Assembly: GCF_000814005.1 (NCBI RefSeq) | Contig: NZ_JWLK01000002.1 | Coordinates: forward strand, 583,752-647,751 | DNA: 64,000 nt | Origin: Ruegeria sp. ANG-S4 | GTDB lineage: Bacteria > Pseudomonadota > Alphaproteobacteria > Rhodobacterales > Rhodobacteraceae | Direction: 5' to 3' | Shown here: positions 35,400 through 44,247 of the stretch, one piece after another | How positions within the stretch are numbered: position 1 is the first letter of the stretch | Layout: the number at the start of each line of letters is the position of its first letter | Made by a program: the position numbers and the translations under genes | Notes under the pieces: generated by a model | Told to the model about the DNA's origin: nothing | Seen by the model: only the letters and a program-made list of their open reading frames with translations | The model's database searches: none

Positions 35400-37064
35400 A
35401 TGAAAAAACTGACCAGATATCCGGTTCTCTTTTGCCTCGCAGCCAGCGCCGCGGCGGCGCAGGACGCGCCAATCATCCACGACGCGGAATACTATATCCT
35501 TGAAGCTCAGAACGCAGAACAATGGGCGGAAGACAATGCCGAGGTTGACCAACTGCTCGAAGCGTTCCGCGAAGAAAATGAAGGCAAGCCACCCAATATC
35601 CTCAACATCCTCATCGACGATATCGGGTTCGGTGATCTGGGAATCCCCGAACTCAATGCGGTGCGTGGATACTCAACGCCACATATAAACGACTTTTCTG
35701 ATGAGGCGATGCGGATGGTTCGCATGTATACCGAACCATCGTGCACGCCGACGCGGGTTGCGATGATGACCGGTCGGCTGCCGGTTCGGATGGGGATGGG
35801 TGATACCACGGTGGATATTGCCGGCTTTGGCTTGCCGGAGGATGAAGTAACGCTGGCCGAGATCTTGTCAGAGGCTGGCTATGCGACGGCTCATGTCGGC
35901 AAGTGGCACATGGGTGATATTCCTGAATCCTGGCCCCATAATCAGGGCTTTGATTGGGCCGGGTTCCCGGTGCATCAGCAGGGCCAGCTGACAATTTACA
36001 ATGACGACGCGATCAAGGAACAGGTCTCGGTGGGCATATCTGACTTTGATGACCGCTTTGTCCTGGATGATTTTTTTCGACCAGATCCCGCCGCGATGGT
36101 GACCGGGCTTGAGGCCGAGCGCGGCGGCATCGCGCGAGAGGTCGAGATGGAAGCGGGCGAACGTTGGACCGCTGAAAAATACGACGATATGAACCAGCGC
36201 TATCAGACCCAGACACTGGAGAAACTGCGCGAGTTTGCGGGCGGCGAAGAACCCTTTTTCCTGCAATACTGGCCGCTGATCCCGCTGGACAACACACGCG
36301 CCGGGCGCAGGGGACCGCAATCGCCGAATGGCGGCCTTTATGTCGACAAGATGCAGCAACTCGACAGTTGGTTGGGCGATATCTTCAACGAGATGGACGC
36401 GTTGGGGCTGACGGAAAACACGATCGTTGTTGTGATGGGTGACAACGGGCACTTCACAAAATACTCTCCGCAATCCGGGTTCACCCCTATGGTGTTTGCC
36501 GGTGGCAAAGGCGACGTTTCCGAGGGTGGCATTCGGGTCGATAGTTTCATCCGCTGGCCCGGTATGATCGAGGCCGACGGGATCGTCGGGGATATCGTCC
36601 ATGTCTCCGATCTCTACACGACGCTCGCCCGCTTTGCCGGGGCCGATGCGGGTATCCCGCGCGACCGGTTGGTAGACGGTGTCGATCAATCTGCGTTGTT
36701 GCTGTTGGGCGAAACAAAGGGCAGGCGGGATCATCTGATCGTCTATTCCGTTCACACGCCCCGTGCGATCATCAAAGATCAACTGAAGCTGCGAATTCCG
36801 GGGGCCGGCGAAAGCGCGATCCTGGCGGATTTCTTTGATGTCTATCGCGACACCCATGAAAAGTACCCGGTCTCAACCGAGGTTGGCGCATGGGGCGGTC
36901 AGGAGTTCGTTCGCATTTTGGGGCGCCATTTGAAACGTAAGGAAAAGTACCCCGACATCGAGCCCGCGCGTGGCGTTCCCTATGAAGGCATTGAGAACCT
37001 GCGCCCCGAGACAAAGGCGGCTGTTGAAGCATTCCTGCTCAAACAATCCTCAGTCAGCAAGTGA
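35400..37064 (+). CDS. Secreted arylsulfatase (first of two paralogues)
   Basis: This 554-residue precursor is a type I sulfatase. It has a signal peptide (1-20, ending AAA-QD), the catalytic C115 in CTPTRVAMMTGR that is converted to formylglycine, metal-binding LIDDIGFGD, GKWHMGDIPE and VVMGDNGHF, and the usual C-terminal subdomain. About 40 residues between the signal peptide and the sulfatase domain (HDAEYYILEAQNAEQW...) are shared with the paralogue at 47446-49101 but are not usual in the family. The start is the ATG at 35400; text upstream in frame belongs to the previous gene. A beta-barrel protein gene follows, as in the second locus. It should remove sulfate from an extracellular ester; the maturase is not in the window. 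Confidence 0.92.
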   Translation: MKKLTRYPVLFCLAASAAAAQDAPIIHDAEYYILEAQNAEQWAEDNAEVDQLLEAFREENEGKPPNILNILIDDIGFGDLGIPELNAVRGYSTPHINDFSDEAMRMVRMYTEPSCTPTRVAMMTGRLPVRMGMGDTTVDIAGFGLPEDEVTLAEILSEAGYATAHVGKWHMGDIPESWPHNQGFDWAGFPVHQQGQLTIYNDDAIKEQVSVGISDFDDRFVLDDFFRPDPAAMVTGLEAERGGIAREVEMEAGERWTAEKYDDMNQRYQTQTLEKLREFAGGEEPFFLQYWPLIPLDNTRAGRRGPQSPNGGLYVDKMQQLDSWLGDIFNEMDALGLTENTIVVVMGDNGHFTKYSPQSGFTPMVFAGGKGDVSEGGIRVDSFIRWPGMIEADGIVGDIVHVSDLYTTLARFAGADAGIPRDRLVDGVDQSALLLLGETKGRRDHLIVYSVHTPRAIIKDQLKLRIPGAGESAILADFFDVYRDTHEKYPVSTEVGAWGGQEFVRILGRHLKRKEKYPDIEPARGVPYEGIENLRPETKAAVEAFLLKQSSVSK

Positions 37065-37133
37065 CCTGAAAATAGCTGCGCCTGCGCGATGGGATGCCCG
37101 TTTGCGCAGGGCGACCTTCAAGGAGATTGAACA

Positions 37134-37952
37134 ATGTCGACCAGAATTTCCGTTTGCGCCCTAAGCGCCGTTGCCATGTCGATGTTGCTGACCAACAGCG
37201 CGGCGTCTCAGTCTTTGCCCGCGCCTGGACAGAGCGAAGAAGGCTGGCGGCACACTCTGGGTCTTTACCTTTTTACGCCGCTCAGAACCACGGGGACTTC
37301 CACCGTTGCCAGTGTTTCGGCCGATCTTGATCTTGATCTTGGTGACGTGCTTGACGTGCTGGATTTCGCGGCCGCCGGGCGATACGAGGCCTGGAACGGT
37401 GATTTGGGGCTTATTGTCGACGCCAATTACGTTGGTATCGAAGAGGACGCCACGCTGCCGGGTCCGCGCGGCTCGGCCGTAAACGTGGATGTACGTCAGA
37501 AATGGTTCGCAATCATGGGTGCCTACCGCATTGCAGACGGAACGTATGGCGCAAACAACCAACGTTACACCGTCGATCTGCAGGGCGGTGCGCGCTACAA
37601 CTCGATCCGGCAAGAGATTGACATCACGACGCCCGGTCCGACGCAGCCCCCCAAACTGGGTGGTGATCAGGACTGGATCGAACCCGTGATCGGTGCTCGT
37701 GGCATGTGGCGGATAAACAAGCGCTGGACAACCATCGCGTCACTGGATCTGGGTGGATTTGGGGCCGGAGGCAACGACCTACAGGTCGGAGCGAATATTG
37801 GATTTGACTATCAGCCATGGGAGCGGACGGCGATAACGTTCGGTTATCGTTATTTCAGTGTTGATTACAGCGACACTCTGGACTCGGGTGATTTTGCCTA
37901 TGACGTAACGCAACACGGGCCGTATTTTGGGCTGAAAGTGTTCTTTGATTGA
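37134..37952 (+). CDS. Outer-membrane beta-barrel-type protein paired with a sulfatase
   Basis: This 272-residue precursor has a signal peptide (about 1-25, ending SAA-SQ) and alternating strands with aromatic ends, finishing in phenylalanine-rich GPYFGLKVFFD, as for outer-membrane barrels. It is clearly homologous to the protein at 46630-47379: both share W-x(3)-LYL, a DLDLDLGDVLDVLDFAAAG-like segment, E-A-x-x-G and GYRY. Each is encoded directly downstream of a paralogous sulfatase. It may be a pore or surface protein for the sulfatase substrate; this is inference from context. No known family name was recognised. Confidence 0.7.
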   Translation: MSTRISVCALSAVAMSMLLTNSAASQSLPAPGQSEEGWRHTLGLYLFTPLRTTGTSTVASVSADLDLDLGDVLDVLDFAAAGRYEAWNGDLGLIVDANYVGIEEDATLPGPRGSAVNVDVRQKWFAIMGAYRIADGTYGANNQRYTVDLQGGARYNSIRQEIDITTPGPTQPPKLGGDQDWIEPVIGARGMWRINKRWTTIASLDLGGFGAGGNDLQVGANIGFDYQPWERTAITFGYRYFSVDYSDTLDSGDFAYDVTQHGPYFGLKVFFD

Positions 37953-38310
37953 AAAAGAACGGTTTCTGGTGATGGGTACGCGTCCGCCCAAAGCGCCTCG
38001 GCGGTATATCGTTCAAAGACGTTTGGCTTTGCGTTTATCTTTTTCAGTTCATGGAACATGAGCCCCGCCCCGTTTGAGAGGTTTGGCGAAAAATGGCTTC
38101 TGTTCGCTATGTTTCGCAATGGCTTTACCCACAGTTTGTACGATCAGATTCGCGCGTAGGATGGCAAGGTCGATGCCGTTTTGAGGCGTTTGGCAAAAAT
38201 CGTTGATCGCTGCGGGGTTGTGCCCAACACACATTGCATTCTGTCCGAGATGGAGAATTGTTGGGTAGGTGATTCATGACATCAAATAGTGAACAGCAGG
38301 AGCGAGTGAT
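37953..38310. other. 358-base gap with a gene remnant
   Basis: No complete gene is seen here. The left half contains a short minus-strand stretch resembling the start of a methyltransferase gene (described separately), and the right half up to 38310 shows open but unrecognised minus-strand sequence. The ribosome site AGGAG of the following acetyltransferase is at the right end. Confidence 0.45.
37976..38059 (-). pseudogene. Remnant of a SAM methyltransferase gene, N-terminal 28 codons
   Basis: On the minus strand an ATG opens 28 codons reading MFHELKKINAKPNVFERY followed by TAEALWADAY. This resembles the extreme N-terminus of a family of alphaproteobacterial class I methyltransferases (typically I-N-x-R-P-x-x-F-x-x-Y-T-A-x-x-LW-T-D). 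Similarity stops there and the frame ends without a methyltransferase domain. It is most likely debris of a deleted gene; chance resemblance is possible. Confidence 0.35.
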
Positions 38311-38796
38311 ATGGCTGGGCCCAAGATTTCAATCGCGCCACATTCATTACACCCGGAATTGGCGGAACTCATCGAAGGGAATCTGCTCAAATCCCTCGCA
38401 GAGCTCAATCAGCAGTCTGAGAATTCGTCAATCGTGATTTCTGCAAACAGCGATTCATCGGGCCTGGTCGGTGGTGTGACGGGTTCGACCTCATACGGCT
38501 GGCTTCTGGTAAAGACGCTTTGGGTCTGCAGCGAGGTGCGGGGGACGGGAATTGGAAGAAACCTTATGTCGGCCATCGAGGAACAGGCGGTCATGAAAGG
38601 ATGCCACAGCGCATGGCTGGACACGTCCAGCACCAAGGCGCGGGCGTTTTACCAAAGGCTCGGATACGCAGAGTTTGGCGTTCTCAGCAATGGTATGGGC
38701 AAGGAACCTGTCGACCACAATCGGTGGTTTATGAAAAAGACCCTTTTGGCAGGGCACGCAGGCTGGACTGCAAGTTCCGAAGACCCAGAACCCTAG
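38311..38796 (+). CDS. GNAT-family acetyltransferase
   Basis: This 161-residue protein has a GNAT fold: LLVKTLWVCSEVRGTGIGRN with the acetyl-CoA loop R-G-T-G-I-G, LMSAIEEQAVMKGCHSAWLD and AFYQRLGYAEFGVL. The ATG follows AGGAG. It ends four bases into the stop of the convergent LacI-type regulator gene. Substrate unknown. Confidence 0.88.
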   Translation: MAGPKISIAPHSLHPELAELIEGNLLKSLAELNQQSENSSIVISANSDSSGLVGGVTGSTSYGWLLVKTLWVCSEVRGTGIGRNLMSAIEEQAVMKGCHSAWLDTSSTKARAFYQRLGYAEFGVLSNGMGKEPVDHNRWFMKKTLLAGHAGWTASSEDPEP

Positions 38797-39812
38797 GCTG
38801 CATCGGACGCCGCTGGCGTGCCAGTTGTCATGCGTTTCACCAACTGCGCGGAAACCTCTGACACTGTCGTCGGCATATCAGGATCGCGGATACGATCCAG
38901 CAAAACGCTGGCCAGTTTTCGGCCCAACAATTTGGGCGACACTGCCATCGTGGTCAGGGCAGGAACCGCGACCGATGCCTCTTCGATATCGTCAAAACCG
39001 ACAACAGAAATCTCACGACCCGGTTTCATGCCCAACTGATCGAATGCCAGGCAGGCACCCAGCGCCACCATATCGCCATTGCATACAATCGCTGTCGTTT
39101 GCGGATGCGCATGCATGAGTTCCAGCATCGCGTGAAGGCCAGCCCCCTTGCTTTCTGCCGATGGCCAGATCACCGGATCGCACAGACCGCGCGCGTGCAG
39201 CGTTCGTGCGTATCCTTCAATCCGCTCTGTCCGAACCTGGGTTGTTTCAGTCCCTCCGAAATAGGCGATATGGCGGTGTCCCAAGTCCGCCAGAAAGGAC
39301 GTTGCCGACGCAGTTGCATCGGCATTTCGGATACCCACGTGATCGAATTCCGGAGTGATCGAGCGCAGGAACGTAACAGTCGGGATATTGTGCGCCCGAA
39401 TAAGTTCAACCGTTTCGGGCGGCGTGTCTATGGCTGGAACCCAAAGCAGGCCACCGCGGCCTCCTCTGATAAAGGCTTCCAATTGGCGATCCTGCCGGTC
39501 TGCATCATCTCGCATGTCCAGAATTGACACCAGATAGCCTTCAGCCTCCAGCATATCCACAACCCCGCTGACGACTTCCGCATTGAACGGGTTGGAAAGT
39601 TGGTTGATGATAAAACCGACCTCGCGGTTTTCGCCGGACCTCATCGATGCTGCACGAGAATTCGGAACGTAGTGCAGCCGCTTTGCCGCTTCGAGGACCT
39701 TTTTGCGCGTTTCCTTTGAGATACGACCGGTGTCTCGCATGACCTGACTAACCGTCGGGACGGACACGCCAGCCTCTCTGGCGACACTGGAGAGTGTAGG
39801 TTTCTGGCGCAA
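38793..39812 (-). CDS. LacI-family transcriptional regulator of the sugar ABC locus
   Basis: This 339-residue regulator has the LacI helix-turn-helix (TLSSVAREAGVSVPTVSQVM, hinge near RKKVLEAAKRLHYVPN) and a periplasmic-binding-protein-like sugar domain (residues 60-339, with GFIINQLSNPFN and GRRLASV-like ending). It starts at TTG with GGG upstream. It is divergent from the sugar importer and glycosidase operon at 40083-45525, with a perfect TAGAACGTTCTA palindrome next to its start, so it is the likely repressor of that operon, released by the imported sugar. Confidence 0.92.
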   Translation of the reverse strand: MRQKPTLSSVAREAGVSVPTVSQVMRDTGRISKETRKKVLEAAKRLHYVPNSRAASMRSGENREVGFIINQLSNPFNAEVVSGVVDMLEAEGYLVSILDMRDDADRQDRQLEAFIRGGRGGLLWVPAIDTPPETVELIRAHNIPTVTFLRSITPEFDHVGIRNADATASATSFLADLGHRHIAYFGGTETTQVRTERIEGYARTLHARGLCDPVIWPSAESKGAGLHAMLELMHAHPQTTAIVCNGDMVALGACLAFDQLGMKPGREISVVGFDDIEEASVAVPALTTMAVSPKLLGRKLASVLLDRIRDPDMPTTVSEVSAQLVKRMTTGTPAASDAA

Positions 39813-39829
39813 GACAAAACCCAGTTTGC

Positions 39830-39841
39830 TAGAACGTTCTA
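39830..39841. promoter_or_regulatory. Probable LacI-family operator
   Basis: TAGAACGTTCTA is a perfect 12-bp palindrome with a central CG, the usual design of LacI-family operators. It lies 18 bases upstream of the regulator start and 240 bases before the sugar-binding protein gene. Confidence 0.6.
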
Positions 39842-40082
39842 TCTAATTTGAACAAGAGTTGCCTATATTAGCAAGGGAAATATGCTTGTTTCCTGGCCTG
39901 CTTCGGCAGGACTTCAAAATAACCATTGACTAGAGATATATCGTTATACCATCATTTTCCTATGGTTCCCGGCTGAGTCGGAAGGAGGCAGCTGTACTTC
40001 ATTTTCAGACTGCGCAGTTACCAGTCCATGGGTTTGGGTAAAGTCTGCCGGGCACGAACCAGAACAATGTTGGGAGGAAAAA

Positions 40083-41348
40083 ATGTTTCTACGCTTAAAG
40101 ATCGCCGGAGCTGCGTCAGCATTCGCGCTGTGCGTCGGTGCCAGTGCAGCACAGGCCGATGTTCTATTCTGGTCGACCCAGGCAAAGCCGGTCGAGGAAG
40201 CTCAGGCCATGCGTGAGCAGGTTTTGAACGGCGCGGGCGAGGTCGATTACCAGCCCAATGATGCTGGGCCCTGGCTGACGCGCCTGAACGCGGAACTCCA
40301 GGCTGGCTCCGGCACCATCGGTGTACTTGGCGCGCTCCACGGTGATTTCTCTGCAATGGATCCGGAAGATCTGGCGGACCTCGACGATCTTGGTATCGGT
40401 GCATCCAGCGATACGTTCAACGACCTGGCCAAACTTGGGACGGGGTCTTCGCAGTACATTCCCTGGATGCAGGCCAGCTACATAATGGCGGCAAACAAAA
40501 AGGCGCTCGAATATCTGCCGGAAGGCGCAGATATCAACAGTCTGACCTATGACCAGTTGATTGAATGGTCCGCAAATGTAATGGAGGCCACCGGTGAAGC
40601 CAAATTCGGTTTCCCCGCCGGACCCAAAGGGCTGAAGCACCGCTTTTTCCAAGGGTACCTGTACCCGTCCTACACAAACGGTGTCGTGCGCACCTTTGCA
40701 TCGGACTCCGCCGTAACGGCGTGGGAGAAGATGAAGGAACTGTGGGCCGTCACCAATCCGGGCTCGACGAATTTCTCGTTCCTGCAAGAACAGCTGCTGA
40801 ACGAAGATGTCTGGATCGCTTTCGATCACACGTCGCGACTGGCTTCCGCGTTTAACGAACGCCCTGACGACTTTGTTGCCTTCCCCGCGCCAGCCGGTCC
40901 CGAAGGTCGTGGATTCATGCCTGTCATCGCTGGTGTCGCAATTCCCCGCACCGCGCCGGACATGGAGGCTTCGAAAGCTTTGGTGGCGCACATGCTGAAG
41001 CCGGAGACACAAATCGCGACTTTGAAGGCGACGAACTTCTTTCCGGTAATTGACGTTGAATTGCCAAGCGATCTGCCCCCATCCGTACAGGCGGCGGGCG
41101 CTGCTATTGCGACCATGAGCTCGTCCCCTGATGCCAATCCGGGGCTTTTGCCAGCGGGCCTGGGTGACAAGGGCGGTGATTTCAACCGCGTCTACGTCGA
41201 TACATTCGAGCGTATCGTTCTGGCGGGTCAGCCCATCGAACAGGTGCTGGAAGATCAAAAACGCGCGCTCGAGCGCATCATGGAAGAGACCGGCGCACCC
41301 TGCTGGGCTCCGGACGCACCCTCGGAAGGTGCCTGCCCAGTCGAGTAA
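40083..41348 (+). CDS. Sugar ABC transporter substrate-binding protein
   Basis: This 421-residue precursor is a family 1 (MalE/UgpB type) solute-binding protein. It has a signal peptide (1-23, ending AQA-DV), DVLFWSTQAKPVEEA near the N-terminus and a large two-lobed body with IAFDHTSRLASAF and FPAPAGPEGRGFMPV. The ribosome site GGGAGG precedes the ATG. It opens an operon with two permeases, an ATPase and an intracellular glycosidase, controlled by a divergent LacI regulator. The ligand is probably a glycoside hydrolysed by that enzyme. Confidence 0.92.
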   Translation: MFLRLKIAGAASAFALCVGASAAQADVLFWSTQAKPVEEAQAMREQVLNGAGEVDYQPNDAGPWLTRLNAELQAGSGTIGVLGALHGDFSAMDPEDLADLDDLGIGASSDTFNDLAKLGTGSSQYIPWMQASYIMAANKKALEYLPEGADINSLTYDQLIEWSANVMEATGEAKFGFPAGPKGLKHRFFQGYLYPSYTNGVVRTFASDSAVTAWEKMKELWAVTNPGSTNFSFLQEQLLNEDVWIAFDHTSRLASAFNERPDDFVAFPAPAGPEGRGFMPVIAGVAIPRTAPDMEASKALVAHMLKPETQIATLKATNFFPVIDVELPSDLPPSVQAAGAAIATMSSSPDANPGLLPAGLGDKGGDFNRVYVDTFERIVLAGQPIEQVLEDQKRALERIMEETGAPCWAPDAPSEGACPVE

Positions 41349-41364
41349 GCACTCCTCCCCTTGT

Positions 41365-41392
41365 GGGGGCGCCTATCTGGGCGGGCGCCTCC
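41365..41392 (+). other. Hairpin between binding-protein and permease genes
   Basis: GGGGGCGCC and GGCGCCTCC form a 9-bp stem (one G-U pair) 16 bases after the binding-protein stop. There is no long U-run; such structures in importer operons usually protect the binding-protein part of the mRNA or reduce read-through. Confidence 0.5.
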
Positions 41393-41478
41393 GCTTCTTC
41401 CGTTCGCGAAAAGTGCGGCCTGAACGACACTGCGATCATCAAATCCTTACGCTTCAACGATAACCGGGGGACGGTCTA

Positions 41479-42324
41479 ATGAACCCGCGACTATTACCCT
41501 ATTTCCTGATCTTTCCGGTCACCCTGTTTCTCTGTCTGTTCTTTTTGTACCCCTTCGTCTTGGTGTCTCAAGAGGCCTTTTCGAACGAAAACGGATACAA
41601 TCTGGACAACTTCCGGGAAGTCACGTCGTACTGGAAATTCCCGATCTCTCTGAAAAACACCTTTCTGCTTGCCGCTGCCGTGGTGCCAGTTCAACTCGCG
41701 CTTTCGTTGTTGATGGCCACGATGGTCAACAGGATGAAGCGTGGGCGCGATCTGATACTTTATATTTGGACCATCCCGCTTGGCATATCCGATCTAGCGG
41801 CCGGCATTATCTGGTTGGCTATCTTTGAGCAGTCCGGTTTCCTGAATTCGATGCTGGGCGGGCTGGGTCTGATCGACAGCCCAACCAACTTCCTGAGCTA
41901 TCAGACCCCGGTTATGGTCTTCGTCGCAATCATGCTGGCCGAAATATGGCGCGCGACGGCGATCATGCTCGTGATCCTGGTCGCGGGAATTGGCCTTATT
42001 CCCAAGGAATATTATGAGGCAGGCGAGGTGTTTGGCGCATCGCCATGGCAGAGGTTTCTCAAGATTACGCTGCCGCTGCTGCGCCCATCCCTGCAAACGG
42101 CGTTGGTCCTTCGCGTCATTCTGGCATTCGAGGTCTTTGCCGTCGTGCAAGCCTTGGGCGGGACGCTGTTCCCGGTGCTCATGGGCGAAACCTACGCCTA
42201 TCAGTTTGATCTTCTCGATGGTGGGGCCGCAGCGGCTATCGCCCTGATTATCCTCGCGATCTCGATCACCTTCACGTTGATCATCATGCGTGCACTGCGC
42301 GTTCCGAAAGGAGCCACGATATGA
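41479..42324 (+). CDS. Sugar ABC transporter permease, MalF/UgpA type
   Basis: This 281-residue membrane protein has six predicted helices and the ATPase-contact loop EYYEAGEVFGASPWQRFLKITLP in shortened form (E-A-G-x(3)-G-A-S). It is the first of two different permeases that together make the sugar pore. The ATG overlap with the next gene (42321-42324) shows translational coupling. Confidence 0.92.
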   Translation: MNPRLLPYFLIFPVTLFLCLFFLYPFVLVSQEAFSNENGYNLDNFREVTSYWKFPISLKNTFLLAAAVVPVQLALSLLMATMVNRMKRGRDLILYIWTIPLGISDLAAGIIWLAIFEQSGFLNSMLGGLGLIDSPTNFLSYQTPVMVFVAIMLAEIWRATAIMLVILVAGIGLIPKEYYEAGEVFGASPWQRFLKITLPLLRPSLQTALVLRVILAFEVFAVVQALGGTLFPVLMGETYAYQFDLLDGGAAAAIALIILAISITFTLIIMRALRVPKGATI

Positions 42325-43166
42325 CAACCGCAAACACTGATGTCGTTGACGTTAGAGAGGATTCACGAAAAGCCGGGCGTTATGTCTACGTGACTGCCAT
42401 CGTCTTGTTGTGCGCCTGGGTGATCGTTCCGCTGTACTTCCTGCTGATCAACACCCTCAGCTCACCAGAGGCCGTGAACGCGTATCCCAAGTCGTTTTTC
42501 CCTGAATTTGATTTGGGAAGTCTGACGTTCTTTGCGAATTTTGCAGGAATTCTGACGGCGCTCAAAAACTCGATCCTTGTGGCAGCGATGACAATGGTCA
42601 TGTCCATCGCCATTGGTGCCCCGGCGGGCTATGCCTTGTCCCGGTTCGAGTTCCGGGGAAAAGAGTTGTTCCGGCTTCTCATCCTTCTGACCCGGGCCTT
42701 CCCTTTGCCCTTGTTGGCTCTTCCGCTGGCCGTTCTGTTCATCCGTACCGGAATTGACGACACGGTATTCGGGTTGGCCTTGGTGCACACGACACTGGCA
42801 ATTCCCTTTGCGGTTCTCATAACCTTTTCGCTGTTTTCCGGCATTCCGCTGGAATTGGAGGAAGCAGCCTGGACGCTGGGATGCACACGCTTCACGGCAT
42901 TTACGAAGGTTATTTTGCCGCTGGTTCTGCCGGGGATTACAGCGTCGGCAATATTTGCCTTTGTGATCTCCTGGAACGAGGTTTTTGCGGCGGCGGTTCT
43001 TACGATCGAAAACCGAACACTGACCGCCTTTTTGTTGCAGAACCTGGATACCTCGCCTCTGCATTTGAAATTTGCAGGCGGCTTCATACTCGTCGTGCCA
43101 GCATTGATCTTCATCTTCGCTGTTCGGAAATACCTGTTTGCGATGTGGGGCATCGCCAATCGCTGA
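42321..43166 (+). CDS. Sugar ABC transporter permease, MalG/UgpE type
   Basis: This 281-residue permease is of the MalG/UgpE type with the contact loop LEEAAWTLGCTRFTAFTKVI and the conserved ending near LFAMWGIANR. It partners the upstream permease in the inner membrane. The gene overlaps the previous stop by four bases and is followed after 30 bases by the ATPase gene. Confidence 0.92.
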   Translation: MTTANTDVVDVREDSRKAGRYVYVTAIVLLCAWVIVPLYFLLINTLSSPEAVNAYPKSFFPEFDLGSLTFFANFAGILTALKNSILVAAMTMVMSIAIGAPAGYALSRFEFRGKELFRLLILLTRAFPLPLLALPLAVLFIRTGIDDTVFGLALVHTTLAIPFAVLITFSLFSGIPLELEEAAWTLGCTRFTAFTKVILPLVLPGITASAIFAFVISWNEVFAAAVLTIENRTLTAFLLQNLDTSPLHLKFAGGFILVVPALIFIFAVRKYLFAMWGIANR

Positions 43167-43196
43167 TCTGCGGTTGCCAGAGAAAGGAGCCGGAAA

Positions 43197-44240
43197 ATGG
43201 CTGTTATCGAAATCAAGAACGTCGCAAAAACCTTCGGAAGCTATCAGGCGCTGCACGATATAAACCTGACGATCGCCGATCAGGAATTCATGGTGCTTCT
43301 GGGCGCGTCAGGATGCGGCAAGTCGACCCTGTTGCGCATCATTTGCGGACTTGAAACCGCATCTGAAGGCGAGGTTTGGATTGGTGGTCGCCGCGTGGAC
43401 CACCTGCCGCCCAAGGATCGCGGTATCTCGATGGTGTTTCAAAACTACGCCGTATTCCCGCACCTTACGGTGTTCGAGAATATTGGGTTCGGTTTGAGAA
43501 TGCAGAAAATGCCGGATGATGATGTCAAGCGCCGGGTCGAACGGACCGCCGGGCTGATGCATATCGACCAGCTGTTAAGCCGCTATTCCGGCGAGTTATC
43601 CGGCGGTCAGCGGCAACGGGTTGCGGTTGCTCGTGCGCTGGCGATGGAACCCGATGTGATCCTGATGGACGAACCGCTGTCGAATCTGGACGCGCTGTTG
43701 CGCATGGAGATGCGGGCAGAACTCAAAGGTGTTTTGGCCGAAAGCAACACGACGGCAATTTATGTCACCCATGATCAGGTCGAAGCGATGAGCATGGCCG
43801 ACAGGATCAGCGTGATGCATGAAGGCAAGATCGTTCAGGCCGCATCGCCGATCGAGGTTTATCGAAATCCGGCAGCCGAGTTTGTTGCGGGGTTCATTGG
43901 AAATCCACCAATGAACTTTCTGGATGCGACGCCTCAGGGCGGCGGAAAATACACCGTCGCCGGTCATTCCTTCGACGGTCCGTCCGCGGCCAATTCGAAC
44001 CTGCAGTTCGCAATACGGCCCGAAGACATGAAACTGTCGGATGACGGGCTGCAGGCCGTGGCTAAGGTTGTCGAGCCGCTTGGCGCACATTTACTTGTCA
44101 CCTGCGAGTTGGACGGAAAGCTGTTCCGCGCGATCCTTGACAGTGAAATGCAAGTCAAGCCGGGCGATGTTCTCAAGCTTGCACCGATGCCGGATCGTAT
44201 CCGTTGGTTCGATCCTGCAACCACGCTGGCCGTTGCGTGA
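43197..44240 (+). CDS. Sugar ABC transporter ATP-binding protein, MalK/UgpC type
   Basis: This 347-residue ATPase has Walker A GASGCGKST (about 38-46), signature LSGGQRQRV, Walker B LMDEPLSNLDA, the switch region VTHDQVEAMSMADRI and a C-terminal regulatory OB/TOBE domain (about 245-347), as in MalK and UgpC. The ribosome site AAAGGAG precedes the ATG. The glycosidase gene begins seven bases after its stop, so transport and hydrolysis are coupled in expression. Confidence 0.93.
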   Translation: MAVIEIKNVAKTFGSYQALHDINLTIADQEFMVLLGASGCGKSTLLRIICGLETASEGEVWIGGRRVDHLPPKDRGISMVFQNYAVFPHLTVFENIGFGLRMQKMPDDDVKRRVERTAGLMHIDQLLSRYSGELSGGQRQRVAVARALAMEPDVILMDEPLSNLDALLRMEMRAELKGVLAESNTTAIYVTHDQVEAMSMADRISVMHEGKIVQAASPIEVYRNPAAEFVAGFIGNPPMNFLDATPQGGGKYTVAGHSFDGPSAANSNLQFAIRPEDMKLSDDGLQAVAKVVEPLGAHLLVTCELDGKLFRAILDSEMQVKPGDVLKLAPMPDRIRWFDPATTLAVA

Positions 44241-44247
44241 GGATCCC

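Noticed and set aside
38049..38234. Minus-strand frame of 61 codons as a transposase fragment
   Set aside because: I could not match it to any insertion-sequence family, and no terminal inverted repeats are present.
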